From Arcuatula senhousia (lineage: Eukaryota; Mollusca; Bivalvia; Mytilida; Mytilidae): a DNA stretch of 64,000 nt. Within the stretch, counting starts at the first letter, position 1; each line of letters opens with the position of its first letter. The stretch lies in NCBI GenBank assembly GCA_963971305.1, contig OZ020305.1, positions 5,179,001 to 5,243,000 of the forward strand. The letters run 5' to 3'. This document shows positions 11,690 through 23,927 of this stretch, in pieces. The notes beneath the pieces are model-generated. The model was not told where the DNA came from. It was given only the letters and a program-made list of their open reading frames with translations, and did not search any database. Both the position numbers and the translations under genes were made by a program.

Positions 11690-12015
11690 TGCTAAGCATA
11701 CCCCTACTGGACCATTCAGAAAACAGCAAGTAGATGACTGACTGACCTGGAAGGGATCCATCTAGTAGGAGCTGAGAAATCTGTTACGAAAAATGCCACA
11801 TTTCAAATATTTTACCCTAAAAAAATCTAAGTTGGCTCGGAAATCAGGAATAGATGATGGACTGACCTGGAAAGGAGAGGCACGATATAATTCATCATGC
11901 TGAAGCTGTGTACCTTTGAAAGCAATCCATGTAGTAGAAGCAGATAAATTGAACTGGAGGGACAGATGGACAGACAAGGTGATTGCAATATAGCCCCTCC
12001 CTAATACAAATGGGG
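11690..12015 (+). mobile_element. Pearl-like repeat, short copy of the 20.6-kb family
   Basis: It opens with GTCGTGCTAAGCATACCCCT, has about two degenerate core units (AGTAGATGA.TGACTGACCTGG), then ACAGATGGACAGACAAGGTG, ATTGCAATATAGCCCC and a terminal CCCC/GGGG hairpin around CCTAATACAAATGGGGG. The same signposts occur in the same order in the longer copy at 20635-21567. The minus frames of 71-77 codons here are by-products. Confidence 0.75.
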
Positions 12016-12545
12016 GAATAATTATATAGAGATGTTAAGAGGATCCTAGGCAACAGGGTAAAAAGAACATAGGACCTGAATAAAGACTTATAAAAGGCGA
12101 CTTCTGATGTTAATTTGGTTAATGGCAACCTATCTTAAAACTTCCTTATTAAAACAACTAATGACTCAAAGCAAAATGTGACCTGAGGGAATCTACAAAT
12201 CAACAGTAAGGTTTTGTTTTCTGACAGAAGAAACAAGTAGATAATCACCTTATTGTTCACATGAATGGATGAGCTAATAGACAGACAGACAGACATTTCT
12301 TCTGTGAAGCATAAGATTTGTGCTTCTACAAATAATGACTATTTCAGACATTAATGCCTGAATGTACTTTTGTTAGTATGCAGTGTAATATTGATCCTAT
12401 AATTGGGTTATAATACGTAATTGAATTTCGAACATGTGTAGCACTAATCATTTTACATTATTATAGAAGCTGAAATGAAATTAACTAACTTAGGAAATCT
12501 TATATGATTATCAGGCAGCAGTAAGTTATTTTTATATCAGAAATA
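12016..12545. other. Spacer without recognisable genes
   Basis: AT-rich. A decayed pearl-like end with GACAGACAGACAGACA lies near 12279. I see no exon or RNA gene. Confidence 0.5.
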
Positions 12546-12760
12546 AAATGTACAGTACAATGACAGGATGAAGGCATTTGGCCATACAAGGTTTCAGAAG
12601 TGGATGGTTTTGTTTTACATATTTTCTAGGTCTACTTGAAGGAGGAAAATGTGCAGCACAATGACAGGATGAAAGCATCTGTCCATGCAAGGCTTCAGCC
12701 ATGGACGATTTGATAGGTCTTTTCCTTACAAGGTTTCAGCAAATGAAAGACTGTTTTATA
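12546..12760. repeat. Short tandem repeat, two to three units of about 101 bp
   Basis: AATGACAGGATGAA.GCAT recurs at 12560 and 12661, followed in both by CCAT.CAAGG.TTCAG. A third, partial unit (ACAAGGTTTCAGCAAATG) begins near 12729. The unit is unlike the other tandem repeats in the window. Confidence 0.75.
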
Positions 12761-13894
12761 GGTCTGAGTTACATGACAATAATGACATACATTTTGAACA
12801 GTAAGGATTTAACCTTACATACAACCAATAAAACACAAGAGCAGCATTTTCCTGCAATTTTAAAACTGCAAATCTTCCCTCTTTGCCCACAGTAAGGTTA
12901 CAGGCACTAAATCCCTCTGTGTTGGTTTCAAAAGCTCAATAGTGCTTATGTTCATTGTTTTAAATGTGCTGACATAAAATAAAGTTTACTTGACTTGACT
13001 TGACCATACAGTTATAATAAAAGATTAACCTTTATATACCAAATATAAAAATATAAAAAAACCTAAAGTAGGAAGTGTCCCAGAAAATAGTGACGGAAAT
13101 TAAGGTGACTCTACAGAATGGATAGTGCCAAAGTGAGCCCAATACGTTGTTGTCTAACTCAAACATGTTACAGTGACATAAACAACAAGAAAAGAATGTG
13201 AAAAGATTTCTTGGTTTGTACAATTGACAGTATTTCTTAACCAATCTACAGCCAATTATGTTGTGCGTAGTCCGTACATCAGCTTGCTATATTTGTATTA
13301 GCTAATGTGGACAAAGTTAAATTCTGTCAAACCCTTAAAACTCTTATTGTAAATTTGGCAAAATTTAGAGTCCTGAGGAAAAACAGGTTCAAATGGCACC
13401 ATTATTTTCATGAAGTTTCAGCCTAATTGGAAAAATTTCCTTCTCATGATTTCATGCATTTATGCCACAAGTATTTCACGTTTCATGAAGGAAACAGAAT
13501 GGCAGCATGATGAGTAAGAAATCTACACTTTAGCAAATTTAAACTGTTTAATTAAGAATATAGATGAATTTTTTAAAGGACATAAACATTTGATACCCTG
13601 CAACATATACAAAAACCGAGGACAGAATGTGTCAAACGGTGCAATATATATCAAAACCAACGACAAATTTAGTTGACAGAATTCAATAAAAAAAGAATTT
13701 TCAAAATCGAATGAATAATAATTATTCTACAACAGTTTTGTCTAAACACCCGTATAAGCCCCTTTTGGTCTTTTTTTCTAAAACGGTAGGGTCCATAAAC
13801 CCTTCATACAATACCAGTTACCTTCCTTTGTAACCTCAATTTCATAACAATCGGTCAATATTTACTCAAGATATTGCACGGAAACCAAATGTCT
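12761..13894. other. Spacer without recognisable genes
   Basis: AT-rich sequence in which I see neither exons nor bounded repeats. The 70-codon minus frame at 13032-13244 has no recognisable domain. Confidence 0.5.
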
Positions 13895-14122
13895 ACAGAA
13901 GACGACATCGCCATAACATTATACGATCGCAAAATTTTGCGGTCCTACAAAAACTGAAGACAGAATAAGTCCAAAGGACATACAGTTTGTCATATGTATA
14001 CAGAACCATCCCACAAAATTTCAAATCATTCACACCAGGAGCTTTTCTGGGAAATCTTGACGGAAATAGACAGACATGAGTAAAACTAAATGCCCCCAAC
14101 ATGTCATAACCAGGGGCATTAA
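13895..14122 (+). mobile_element. Pearl-like repeat, single-unit copy of the 9-kb family
   Basis: One core unit with GGACATACAGTTTGTCATA, CAAAATTTCAAATCATTC and CTTGACGGAAATAGACAGAC, then ACATGAGTAAAACTAAATGC and a CCCC/GGGG end (CCCCCAACATGTCATAACCA then GGGGCATT). It is the family of 8985-9730 reduced to one unit, without the extended ACGG tract. Confidence 0.7.
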
Positions 14123-16242
14123 ATACTGAGTTGGTCAAATAAAATAGTACAGTTATAATTGAAAATATTTTCAAGCAATCCAGGACAGGTCAATGGACAG
14201 TAAAACATTGCCACAGAAACGGAAACAAAACTATGAAACCACTTCTCATAAAGACATCTTAAAAAAACGGTAAAACTCATTTGATATAGATTTATACCAA
14301 GTCTACAGTTAACTTGAAAGAAGCCAAAGAAATGATATATATAATGGTATGTAGGTACTTAATTCTAGGAGAGAAAAAACGTGAAAAGAAAATCCTTGCA
14401 TCAGTCTGGATTATGAATCAGTATATAAACTCAAAGCTTTAAACTAAAGTCATTCAAAATCAGAATTGCAAATTTAAATACATTTCAGCCCTTGAAGACG
14501 TTATTCTTTAATCAATGAGTTCTGTAGAAATTCCTAGAAATAAGCTTTGCATTTTAATACAAAAATTCTATTTGCTGATACTCTCAAAGCTTTTCATTGC
14601 ATAAAATAAAAGGAAAATCGCTGATATCTTGCAATGATATTTAATCAGGACATTGAAACATTTCCAAAGACTTTTCTACGATATCATCACCTTAAATCCT
14701 TAGAAATGAAATAATGTAATCATCTATCAAAGAACTCGTCAATTCTCGTAATCATCGTGGAAAACAGCAAAGAATGGGCTGTCACAATTGTCACAATCAT
14801 TAAACAACTGACGATTTCTCACAGACAACAAATTATACATGTATCTATATAATTATTGAGATTAGGATCTGTTTTCGTTGCCACTCATGAAAATCACGAC
14901 TGTAAGAGCCGTATTGACAAATTGCGTAAACATTTGAATGAGCAGTTTTGTTCTCCATATCTAACACATTGAATAGTGTTGAAGTGGGGCTTCACTGGTA
15001 ATTCTATTTGAGAACTTTTTGTTAAGTGTCACAATTTAATACTTGAAATATATCATGGACACACTTGTCATAATCCGATGGTTTGAGATGGTGTACATTT
15101 ATGCTCTTAATGCCTTGTATCTATACCATAGAGCATTATTTACATTTTTCAGACTGACAGATGCAAAAAAAGAGCATGTGATGCAGCCTTTAAATGTAAG
15201 CAAACAAAGACCAATATTGTCAATGTTATTTTGGATCCTTTTTTTGGGGAGGAGGGGGATTTTGTGGATAATTTCTCAGAATCTTATGAATTCATTACAT
15301 TACGAGATTTTAGAGGCCATGCTTCAATTGAAAAGACACAAAATAATGGTTTCACTCCCTTTTTGGGGGGGATGGGTGGGGGGGGGGGGCATTATTTAAC
15401 AAAATAGTCCATTTAGACTTTAAAAATTGCCTTTTCAGCAGTTTAAAATTCAAATCTTTATTTGGTAAAGAAACAGATTGATTTGTCTCATTAAACATTA
15501 CAACAGTATTTTATATTTCATAGTTGACAATTACAAGGAGATTTGATTTGTAAATCTATCTAGTAAATTTAATTTTTTGAAACCATATATCAGATTTATC
15601 CTATAAGCTTAATAAAAATCTATTTTTAGTATACCAGGACTGTTTATATAAGAGAAAAAAACAATAAAAAGATCTTGTTCAGAATTTACAGAAGTGTGAA
15701 TGTACTGGCTTTGTTATAAGACAACTTTGCTGCCTTTGGTACATCTGAACTTATAAATATGCGCTATTTTTTGTGTGTAGGCAAAGCTTAACCATATTAG
15801 AGGCTCCTGATGTGCAAGTATGACCTGTGATCTGGAACCCTTTAAGGGGTGACTTTCGACCTCCATTTAATATAAAACAACCTATCTTGAAAACAAAATG
15901 AAGATCATGGGCAATGATTCCGAAGGTTATTTTGATTTTAAAAGACTGAAACCTATTTTAAACAAAAGTTTGTAATGATTCCATTGTAAATAATCTAAAT
16001 TTTTTACCCAGACCTCGCCAATTTTTACCGGACATGTCTGACGGTCGGATGGACCTTCGGAATCACTGCATGAGACCTTAGAGAAATTTAAAGCAATGCA
16101 ACCTAGTCGTTTTAAGTGACATTGTGTCCTCACAGAATGGGTACACTGCCACAGCACTTTATTTTGGACAAATGCAAATAAAACTATTTTTACTTCCCTA
16201 AAAGTGGTTAATTTTGCATATGGAAAATTTTAATGTTTTATT
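14123..16242. other. AT-rich spacer with two G-runs
   Basis: I support no gene. G-rich stretches lie at about 15240-15262 (GGGGAGGAGGGGGATTTTG) and 15364-15391 (GGGGGGGATGGGTGG followed by a run of G), which could form quadruplexes on the plus strand. The 118-codon frame 15043-15399 has low-complexity composition, ends in the G-run and matches no family I know, so I do not call it. Confidence 0.45.
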
Positions 16243-17688
16243 AAACAAGAGGCTCCCAGGAGCCTGAATCGCTCACCTGATATATGTGCCTGAAGTAAAG
16301 GTTTTTAGGCAAAATCTATTTGACGTTGAAAGGGTCATAAGTTTAACAAGGGGGTCATCTGACAATATGGTGGATCTTAAGGTGCTGATCACTTTTGTTC
16401 TCAATCAAAATCTAAAAATCTGTCACCCTTTTTGAGTTATTAGCAAAAAAATGCAGTTTAACCTAATGTTCTATTTTTAGCCACAGCAGCCATGTTTTAC
16501 AACCAATCAAAAATCCCCACATCAATTCTATACACCTTATGCTAATAAACAACAATACCAAGTTTGGTTCCAATTGGACTTAAAGTGTCAGAGGAGTTAA
16601 CGTTTTCAATGTAATGAGGAAATGCTTTTTAAATGCTTAATTGTGACGTTCTAAGGGCAAAAACTCAAAGAAGAGGTCCTACAACGTTGACCCTTTTACA
16701 TATTTTGTAGATCTTGATGTGCTTAACAATATGCAATTTAAATTTCTCAAATATCTTGTATAGTTTTCAAGATATTGAACTAAACAGGTGCAAAATTTGC
16801 AAAACATCCACAAATAGGGCAATAACTCCTACATGGGTTGTTGGATTTTCTTTAAAATTTCAGAGCTGGTAGATCTTGAGGTGCTGATCACTTTTGTTCC
16901 GATCAAAATTTTAAAATCTGTCACCGTTTTTGAGTTATTTGCAAAAAAATGCAGTTTAACCTAATGTTCTATTTTTAGCCACAGCGGCCATGTTTTACGA
17001 CCAATCAAAAATCCCCACATCAGTTCTATACATCTAATGCTAATAAACAACTATACCAAGTTTGGTTCCAATTGGACTTAAAGTGTCAGAGGAGTTAATG
17101 TTTTCAATGTAATAAGGAAATGCTATTAAAATGCTCAATTTTGACGTTCTAAGGGCAATAACTCCTAAAAGGAAAGGTCCTACAACGTTGACCCTATTAC
17201 ATATTTTGTAGATCTTGATGTGCTTAACAACATGCAATTTAAATTTCTCAAATATCTAGTATAGTTTTCAAGATATTGGGCTAAACAGGTGCAAAATTTG
17301 CAAAAAATCACCAAAAAGGTTAACAACTCCTACATGGGTTGTTGGATTTTCTGCAAAATTTCAGGGTAGGTAGATCTTGAGGTGCTGATCACTTTTACCC
17401 TTTGCCAGAATTTTGATATCTGTAGCCGTTTTTGAGTTATTTGCAAAAAACTGCATTTTACCCCTATGTTCTATTTTTAGCCATGGCAGCCATGTTTTAC
17501 GACCAATCAAAAATTCCCACACAGTTCTAAGCACCAAATGCTAATGAACAACCATACCAAGTTTGGTTGCAATTGGACTTATGGTGTCAGAGGAGTTAAC
17601 GTTTTAAAAAGTTTACGGACGACGGACGGACGACGGACGCCAAGTGATGACAATAGCTCACATGACCCTTCGGGTCAGGTGAGCTAAA
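16243..17688 (+). mobile_element. Pearl-like repeat of about 1.45 kb, roughly 500-bp units, hairpins at both ends
   Basis: The left end AGGCTCCCAGGAGCCTGAAT forms a hairpin. The right end AGCTCACATGACCCTTCGGG then TCAGGTGAGCT forms a longer one. Between them are nearly three units with a period of about 500 bp, marked by TATTTTTAGCCACAGC near 16470 and 16970 and a variant near 17473. Each carries GCCATGTTTTACGACCAATC, CCAATTGGACTTAAAGTGTC and GAGGTGCTGATCAC. A GACGGACGGACGACGGACGC tract precedes the right hairpin. A second long copy lies inverted at 50029-51525, and truncated relatives lie near 32.5, 42.2 and 60.5 kb. Confidence 0.85.
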
Positions 17689-17849
17689 ACGGACGATCTT
17701 ATTTTTCACCTAAGATGCCTCATGTAGTTTTTGTTGTTTCTTCAATTTTATCACATTTTATATTTTCCCCTTATATTTAGCAGATTTAAATTCAGGTCTC
17801 TTTTTTGGGTGTGAATAAATCGAAAAGTAGAATGACCCCAAAATAAAAA

Positions 17850-18190
17850 GGGATTCCAGATGCCCCTCCTAGGACCCCAAATAGGACATAGAAGTCCAAC
17901 AGGCCTGAAAGGTGCTTTGTCATACTGAACCACCCTACAAAATTTCAAATCATTCTCAGTTACAGTTTCTAAGAAAAGCTTGACGGAAATTTTCAGGTAA
18001 ATTTTCATATCAGCCCAGCCATAACAGGAGGTAGAAGTCTAGCAGGTCTGCAAGTTAAACTTCGTAGTCTACAATGTACAGTTTGTCATTTCAAATCAAT
18101 CTCATGTGCAGTTTCTGAGAAAGGTTGGTAGGGACAGATGGTCAAAATGAAAACTATAGGGCATCCACATCTTTGATATGGGGTCCAGCT
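17850..18190 (+). mobile_element. Pearl-like repeat fragment (9-kb family), about two degenerate units
   Basis: It contains TGCCCCTCCTAGGACCCCAA, TTTGTCATACTGAACCACCC, AAAATTTCAAATCATTCTC, GAAAAGCTTGACGGAAATTT, then a second decayed unit ending near AAAACTATAGGGCATCC. The ACGG tract is reduced to GGGACAGATGG. The 85-codon minus frame at 17751-18008 overlaps it and is a by-product. Confidence 0.65.
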
Positions 18191-19254
18191 TGAATAATCA
18201 TAAACATATTGAGCAATCTAAAACATATAGACATATTAAACCTAGTCTAATTTTTTTTAATAAGACAATTTTCATTTTTCACAAATTATCCCTAACTTAT
18301 GTCTTGTCATAAAAGTGGGATAGTCCAATGATTATAAATGACCTAGATAATATAATTGTGACTGACATCTACATCCTCTCCTGGCTGTAATATTCTTTGT
18401 CTAGTGATCATTCCTTTATAAGGCTATAAAAATTTCCAGACTATCATTAAATTCTAACATCAACCATTTTTTTCTGGAGATATGTCTATATTAGGAAGCA
18501 AACATATATATTTTTCTTATAAAACGAACAATTTTCTATCCTTTTCCTAATTGAAAGAAACAAACTGAAATTTGTCGGATTGAACCTAAAGACTCACCAG
18601 ATTTAACTAGAATCAACATACATAAAACACTTCAACTATAAGTAGTAAGATATCTGCAGAGATATCTATTAGATTTTAACCATAGATTACCAGATAATAT
18701 TACTAGAAATAACCACAGAAATCACCAGATTAAACTAGAATTTTACAAATGGTCAGAATCAACCAAAATAATGGGTGGTACTTAGAATTAGACAACTAAA
18801 GTAACAGTGAAATCACCCATCGTAAGAGGCAAGCAGTAACAAAGACTTGTAACCATCATGCTCTTGATATCCCATTCTAATACATCGTCAAGTCTCTAAA
18901 GAGCATTTAGAACAGGATTACCCAGGAAACAAAAGCTGCTATCGATTTTTGATTCCGAGATCATAGATAAATAGTGAAGGTATAATCCATCACTTGTAAA
19001 AAACAACACCATACATTGTCAATGTCGCTATTGTTTTCTTAAAAAATCAAAAGATGTGTCAATAGTATAACAGCTGGAAGTGAAATAAAAAATACCAAAA
19101 GCTAATACTTGTTTAGCTAAAATACAATACTCAGTTACAGCTACCAAATCAAGCAATAAAATTTGAAACATATTTAAAAGTTAAGTCCTAAACCAAAGGC
19201 ATTTCAAATTTCAATATTTTTGGCAAAAAATAGAATTTTTGTTAAAACTACATA
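18191..19254. other. Spacer without recognisable genes
   Basis: AT-rich. Some weak internal similarity around ACCAGATT.AACTAGAAT at about 18597 and 18727. I support no exon, RNA gene or mobile element. Confidence 0.5.
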
Positions 19255-19256
19255 TA

Positions 19257-19813
19257 CAGATAGGTGCACACATAACCTGTATGAAAGTTTACATAAAGCT
19301 AACTTTGTGACTGCTTTCCATGTCTGCTCGTGCCTGCTATAGCAGACATCAAAGCTAACTTGCGTTAACTCATGACTGGTCAAAGCAGACCTGTGACAGC
19401 TTTTCAATGACTGGTCATAACCAGTCACAAAGTCGTGACTGCTTTAACCGGAGCAGTCATTGTAACAAGTTTGCTGTAATTGGACTCGATCAAATAATGC
19501 AATGGTTTTATTTAATATAAAAAAAAATGTTTATAATATTAAAAATGAATTTAAACCACAGTTTAGGTGATAGTCCTTTTACACATCAGTCTTTAAAGCA
19601 GACCTGTCACGAAGTTAACTTGACCAGACCTGTCATAATTACGCGACTGCTTTTAAAAGCAGACACGGAATTATGACTGCTTTTCAAGTTAACCTGGAAC
19701 CAGTCGCGGGTCTGCTCAAAGCAGTCGCATGACCAGTCACAAGTGAACTTGTGTTAACTTGATGTCTGCTTTTCAAGTTAACTTACCGTACAGGTTATGT
19801 GTGCACCCATCTG
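19257..19813. mobile_element. 557-bp TA-flanked MITE with GCAGAC/GACTGC motif arrays
   Basis: Terminal inverted repeats of about 25 bp starting CAGATAGGTGCACACATAAC differ at one position (19257 on, and ending at 19813). Both ends abut the dinucleotide TA (19255-19256 and 19814-19815), the duplication typical of the Tc1/mariner superfamily. Both arms hold many copies, in both orientations, of short blocks such as GCAGAC, GACCAGTCAC, GACTGCTTT and CAAGTTAACTT, while the centre (about 19490-19560) is plain AT-rich. It has no coding capacity; the 74-codon minus frame is a by-product. Confidence 0.85.
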
Positions 19814-19815
19814 TA

Positions 19816-20634
19816 CTCAGCGTCACAGTAACTCGGTATTTAGTTGATGATAATATCTGTGTAACTCCGACATTTAAATTAAAAGACAAGTTCTTTAATA
19901 TAATGCCTACATCATTATAATCAAATTCTTTCAGTAAAAAAAATCATTAAAAGGCTTGTGCAAACACTGAATATTACAAAATTCACTATAGTCTACTACA
20001 ATGTATTGTACTTTTAAAATCTCCGGCATTAGTTGCCTAGCAGCAATTTAAATTCTAATACTCTTCAGTTCAAATTTCACAATGTTATCAAAACATGTTT
20101 TCTTTCTTAAGATGCATGCATCCCATTTGTCTCAAATGACAGATTTCTGGCAATTCTTAAACAATCTACAAGACAGGAGGCATCTATAAAATTAGCAATT
20201 TATTCTTGTCTTGTTAGGCTTGTAAAACTTAATGGAACAAACTTGTAATTAAAATAGATTTAACAGGAGAAAATTTAGATCATTCTTTCCATTATAATGT
20301 ATTACTTTATTAGAATCTATATATAGGTCTTGATAAAAGTAACTTTTTAAAATAAAGAATTACATGTAGTCTGAAGTTTTAAAAGCAGATGCAGTGGCAG
20401 AAATGTAGAATCTCTCAATATATATATATCCCCATCATAATTCTTAAAATTAAATTGTATTACAACCATTAAGATTAAACAGATCTTCAAGGTCAGTCTA
20501 GGACATGATTTTTATTACCAAAGGGGCATAACTATCACAAAATTGACAACAGGTACGTCAATTAGAACCTTTGCCATTAATTCAGATCAAAATGTAATTG
20601 ACTCCTGCTATTTGTCCAATCTTGATGTAAAAAA
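19816..20634. other. Spacer without recognisable genes
   Basis: AT-rich. About 20490-20580 resembles intragenic repeat debris (GGGGCATAACTATCACAAAA), not assignable. No gene seen. Confidence 0.5.
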
Positions 20635-21567
20635 AACAAGGGGTTGCACTAAGTCGTGCTAAGCATACCCCCACTCAACCATTCAGAAAACAGAAAGTAG
20701 ATGACCGACTGACCTGGAAAGGGGAGGCACGATACAACTTATCATGTTAAAGCTGTATACCAAATTTGAAATCAATCCCTTTTGTAGAAGCCGAGAAATC
20801 TGTTACGAAAAATTGTCTATTTTTGACCCATTAAAAGTCTAAGTTGGCATGGAAAACAGGAAGTAGATGATGGACTGACCTGGAAAGAGGAGGCACGGTA
20901 TAACTCATCATGCTGAAGCTGTGTACTAAATTTGAAACCAATCCATCCAGTAGAAGCCGAGAAATCTGTTACAAAAAATTTCACTTTACAAATTTTTTAC
21001 CCTAAAAAGCCTAAGTCCGCTCGGAAAACAGGAAGTAGATGATAGATTGACCTGGAAAGGGGAGGCACAGTATAACTCATCATGCTGAAGCTGTGTACCA
21101 AATTTGAAACCAATCCATCCAGTAGAAGCCAAGAAATCTGTTACAAAAAATTTTACATTTCAAATTTTTTACCTTAAAAAATTCTAATTCGGCTCGGAAA
21201 ACAGGAAGTAGATGACGGACTGACCTGGAAAGGGGAGGCACAATATAACTCATCATGCTAAAGCTGTGTACCAAATTTGAAACCAATCCATCCAGTAGAA
21301 GCCAAGAAATCTGTTACGAAAAATTTCACATTTCAAATTTTTTACCCTAAAAAAGTCTAAGTCAGCTCGGAAAACCGGAAGTAGATGATGGACTGACCTG
21401 GAAAGGGAAGGCAAGGTGTAACTCATCATGCTGAAGCTGTGTACCAAATTTGAAACCAATCCATCCAGTAGAAGCAGAGAAATTGAACCGGACGAACAGA
21501 CAGACGGACAGACGGACGGACAAGGTGATTGCAATATAGCCCCCTCTCTTACGAGTGGGGGTATTAA
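20635..21567 (+). mobile_element. Pearl-like repeat, five units of about 170 bp, microsatellite and hairpin end
   Basis: The left end reads CTAAGTCGTGCTAAGCATAC. Five units share GACCTGGAAAGGGGAGGCAC, TCATGCTGAAGCTGTGTACC and TGAAACCAATCCATCCAGTA. The last unit runs into GACAGACGGACAGACGGACG, then AAGGTGATTGCAATATAGCC and a CCCCCTCTCTTACGAGTGGG hairpin. Frames on the minus strand (68 and 121 codons, with PSVCPSVCSS runs) arise from the tandem units and the microsatellite and are not genes. Confidence 0.85.
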
Positions 21568-21784
21568 AAAAAAATCTCCAGCATTGTCAGAATGATATAT
21601 AAGATAGGAGTTTTGCACCTAGTGTGCTAGTCCTAAACTCCCTTTTTCAATAAGAATACTAGAAAGCCAGCAAGGGCCCTGTTGTCAAAATCTAAGTTTT
21701 TACATGAAAATTGAAATGCAAATTCTTTAAACAGAATTAATAATTTTAGATTTTAATTAAAGTTTGTTTTTGCCTAAAAAAACG

Positions 21785-22364
21785 ATGTCTCCCCCTGTTT
21801 CCCAAAAAAGTTCTAACTCCCACATAAATTTGAGGATCAAAATTTCCTGGTAAAATGCACAACTACATATGATGTCCTTCCTATATCCCAAGTTTCATTG
21901 AATTTGGTTCAGTTAAGTTTCAGAAAAGTTGCGCTGACAAGATGATAAATAAAGATTTTCAGCAAATTTCAAAGTTCAAAGGGCCATAACTCCCACAAAA
22001 ATTTGAGGATCAAAATTTCCTGGTAATATGCACAACAACATATAATGTCCTTCCTACATACCAAGTTTCATTGAATTCAGTTTAGTAGTTTCAGAGGAGT
22101 TGTGCTGACAAGATGAGAAATGAGGATTTTCAGCAAATTTCTAAGTTCAAAGGGCCATAACTCCCAAAAAAATTTGAGGATCAAAATTTCCTGGTAACAT
22201 GCACAACTACATATGATGTCCTTCCTATATACCAAGTTTCGTTGAATTCGGTTCAGTAGTTTCAGAGGAGTTGCGCTGACAAACTTTGTGACGGACAGAC
22301 GGACCAGCGGACGGAAGGACACGACAAAAACAATATGTCTCCCCACAAAAGTGGAGAGAAACAT
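21785..22364 (+). mobile_element. Pearl-like repeat, three units of about 170 bp, CTCCCCAC hairpin end
   Basis: The left end is GATGTCTCCCCCTGTTTCCC. Three units share CATAACTCCCACAAAAATTT, GAGGATCAAAATTTCCTGGT and ATGTCCTTCCTA near 21812, 21979 and 22150. The array ends in GTGACGGACAGACGGACCAG, then TCTCCCCACAAAAGTGGAGA, a clean hairpin. A fragment of the same unit is present near 30957-31030. The 95-codon minus frame is a by-product. Confidence 0.85.
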
Positions 22365-22819
22365 AATATATATTGAATTGACGAAAAGACAGACATTAAG
22401 CGAAAACTATTATGCTTCCCAATCCTGGTTGTAGGGCCCAAATAAGTATTTTTCATAATTAACAAGTTTTCAGATTTCCAATAATTATAATTCTGTGTAT
22501 TATCAAGCTCTTAGTTCATTCCCTTAGGCTGACCAAGCCTGATAGACTGAATATGGTATTACTTAATCCTAGATATGAAGGACCATCAATAAGCTGTGTC
22601 TGATAACTCCTCTAGGCTTTACTCAGTTAGATCAATATATGAAAATATTAACTATACAAAAAATAACTCATTATCAAGTACCAGAATTGCCACAAATATT
22701 GGAAATTAAAAACATGATGTTTGATGTTTATTTTTTTTTTAAGGAGTACTCTCTGGTCAGCATCAGAAATAAAAACACACAGAAAAAGAGGAATGGATTT
22801 TATACAAAAAAACATCCAT

Positions 22820-22994
22820 GAAGAAAAAGAAGGTCACAACCAGCATGTTAAGCATACATTGTGCTTAGCATCTCTAGGTACAAATACCATACCAATTTTG
22901 TTGATATGACACTTGTTAATGGGCTAGATTGAACTTTAACCATTCTTTAACAGTGTTTAAGTGAAAACCCAATAATGTGGAAAAAGAAGTTCAC
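22820..22994 (+). mobile_element. Pearl-like repeat (25.7-kb family), left part, interrupted by a foldback element
   Basis: Contains the family blocks GGTCACAACCAGCATG, ATACATTGTGCTTAGCATC and a second unit starting GAAAAAGAAGTTCACGCC. The unit is cut at 23002 and continues at 23928 (CAATTTGAAACATGCATTAT), matching the continuous units at 25834-26150. The interruption is the foldback element described next. Confidence 0.65.
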
Positions 22995-23002
22995 GCCAGC
23001 AT

Positions 23003-23919
23003 CACAGGCGTTTGGGTTCAGGATTTTTTTTTATTAATAACGTGTATATAAAAATTTTCAAAAATTTTCATACTCGTCTATATACTATTTCCACAAGGCA
23101 AGAATGTTTGACAGTTCTAAAAATAGAACAAAATTTATCAATGGAAAACCCCCCTATTTTCTCATAGAATTAAAGGTTTTGTGTAAAATATTGGTGATTT
23201 TCTTAATCCTTTCAGTTTTATCTTTCAATTAAGCACATATATATCGCGAAACAATGCGCAATGACTTTAAATCTAACCTTTTTTCCTTCGAAGCGAGCCA
23301 TAAAACCACCAGGGACGGAAGTAGATAAACAATTTAAAGGGAGACAATATTCCGCCACTTTTACCACTTTATGATTGAATTTGAAGTAACCACATATATT
23401 TTATCCTGTAACGTCTTTTTGTAAAACTATGGTACACATAACAGGTCCTAATATAATATGAGCGTTTTTGGTAGTATACAAAATAATTCAAATAAAATCG
23501 TGACCATATTTTTCCGCCAAAAGATTTTGTTCGAACTCACTTAGATTTTACCTTACTGTAGTGTCACTCGGAAGTCCTTTTATTTGGCGGGATAATGTTT
23601 TCCTTGAAAATCTCTATCTACTTCCGTCCCTGGTGATTTTGTGGGTCCGGTTCGAAGGAAAAAAGACTAGATTTAAGATTATTACACGTTGATACACGAT
23701 AACTTTGAGCCCATAAGAGAGATAAAACTAAAAGGAATCAGACAATAGCCAATTTCATTTCGATGGAAAACTACTTCTATAAGAAATACGTAGATTTCCC
23801 AATGTTCTATTTTTAGAACTGTCAAACATTCTTGCCTTGTGGAAATAGTATATGGACGAGTATGAAAATTTTTATATACACGTTATTAATAAAAAAAATC
23901 CTGAACCCAAACGCCTGTG
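23003..23919. mobile_element. 917-bp foldback element with 8-bp target duplication
   Basis: Ends are CACAGGCGTTTGGGTTCAGG and its reverse complement. The inverted arms are nearly identical for about 130 bp (a 10-bp AAAAATTTTC-type duplication on the left is the main difference) and stay recognisably homologous for about 340 bp, including ACCAGGGACGGAAGTAGATA on the left and its complement on the right. The 8-bp direct repeat GCCAGCAT flanks both sides (22995-23002 and 23920-23927). An 8-bp duplication is typical of the hAT superfamily, among others. There is no coding capacity, so the element is non-autonomous. Confidence 0.92.
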
Positions 23920-23927
23920 GCCAGCAT

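Noticed and set aside
15043..15399. 118-codon plus frame
   Set aside because: Low-complexity AT-rich composition, ends in a G-run, no recognisable domain and no splice or start context.
21253..21618. 121-codon minus frame with PSVCPSVCSS
   Set aside because: Arises from the ACGG/ACAG microsatellite and tandem cores of a pearl-like repeat. The same pattern occurs at 9445-9800, 22077-22465, 26102-26326 and 58731-58961.
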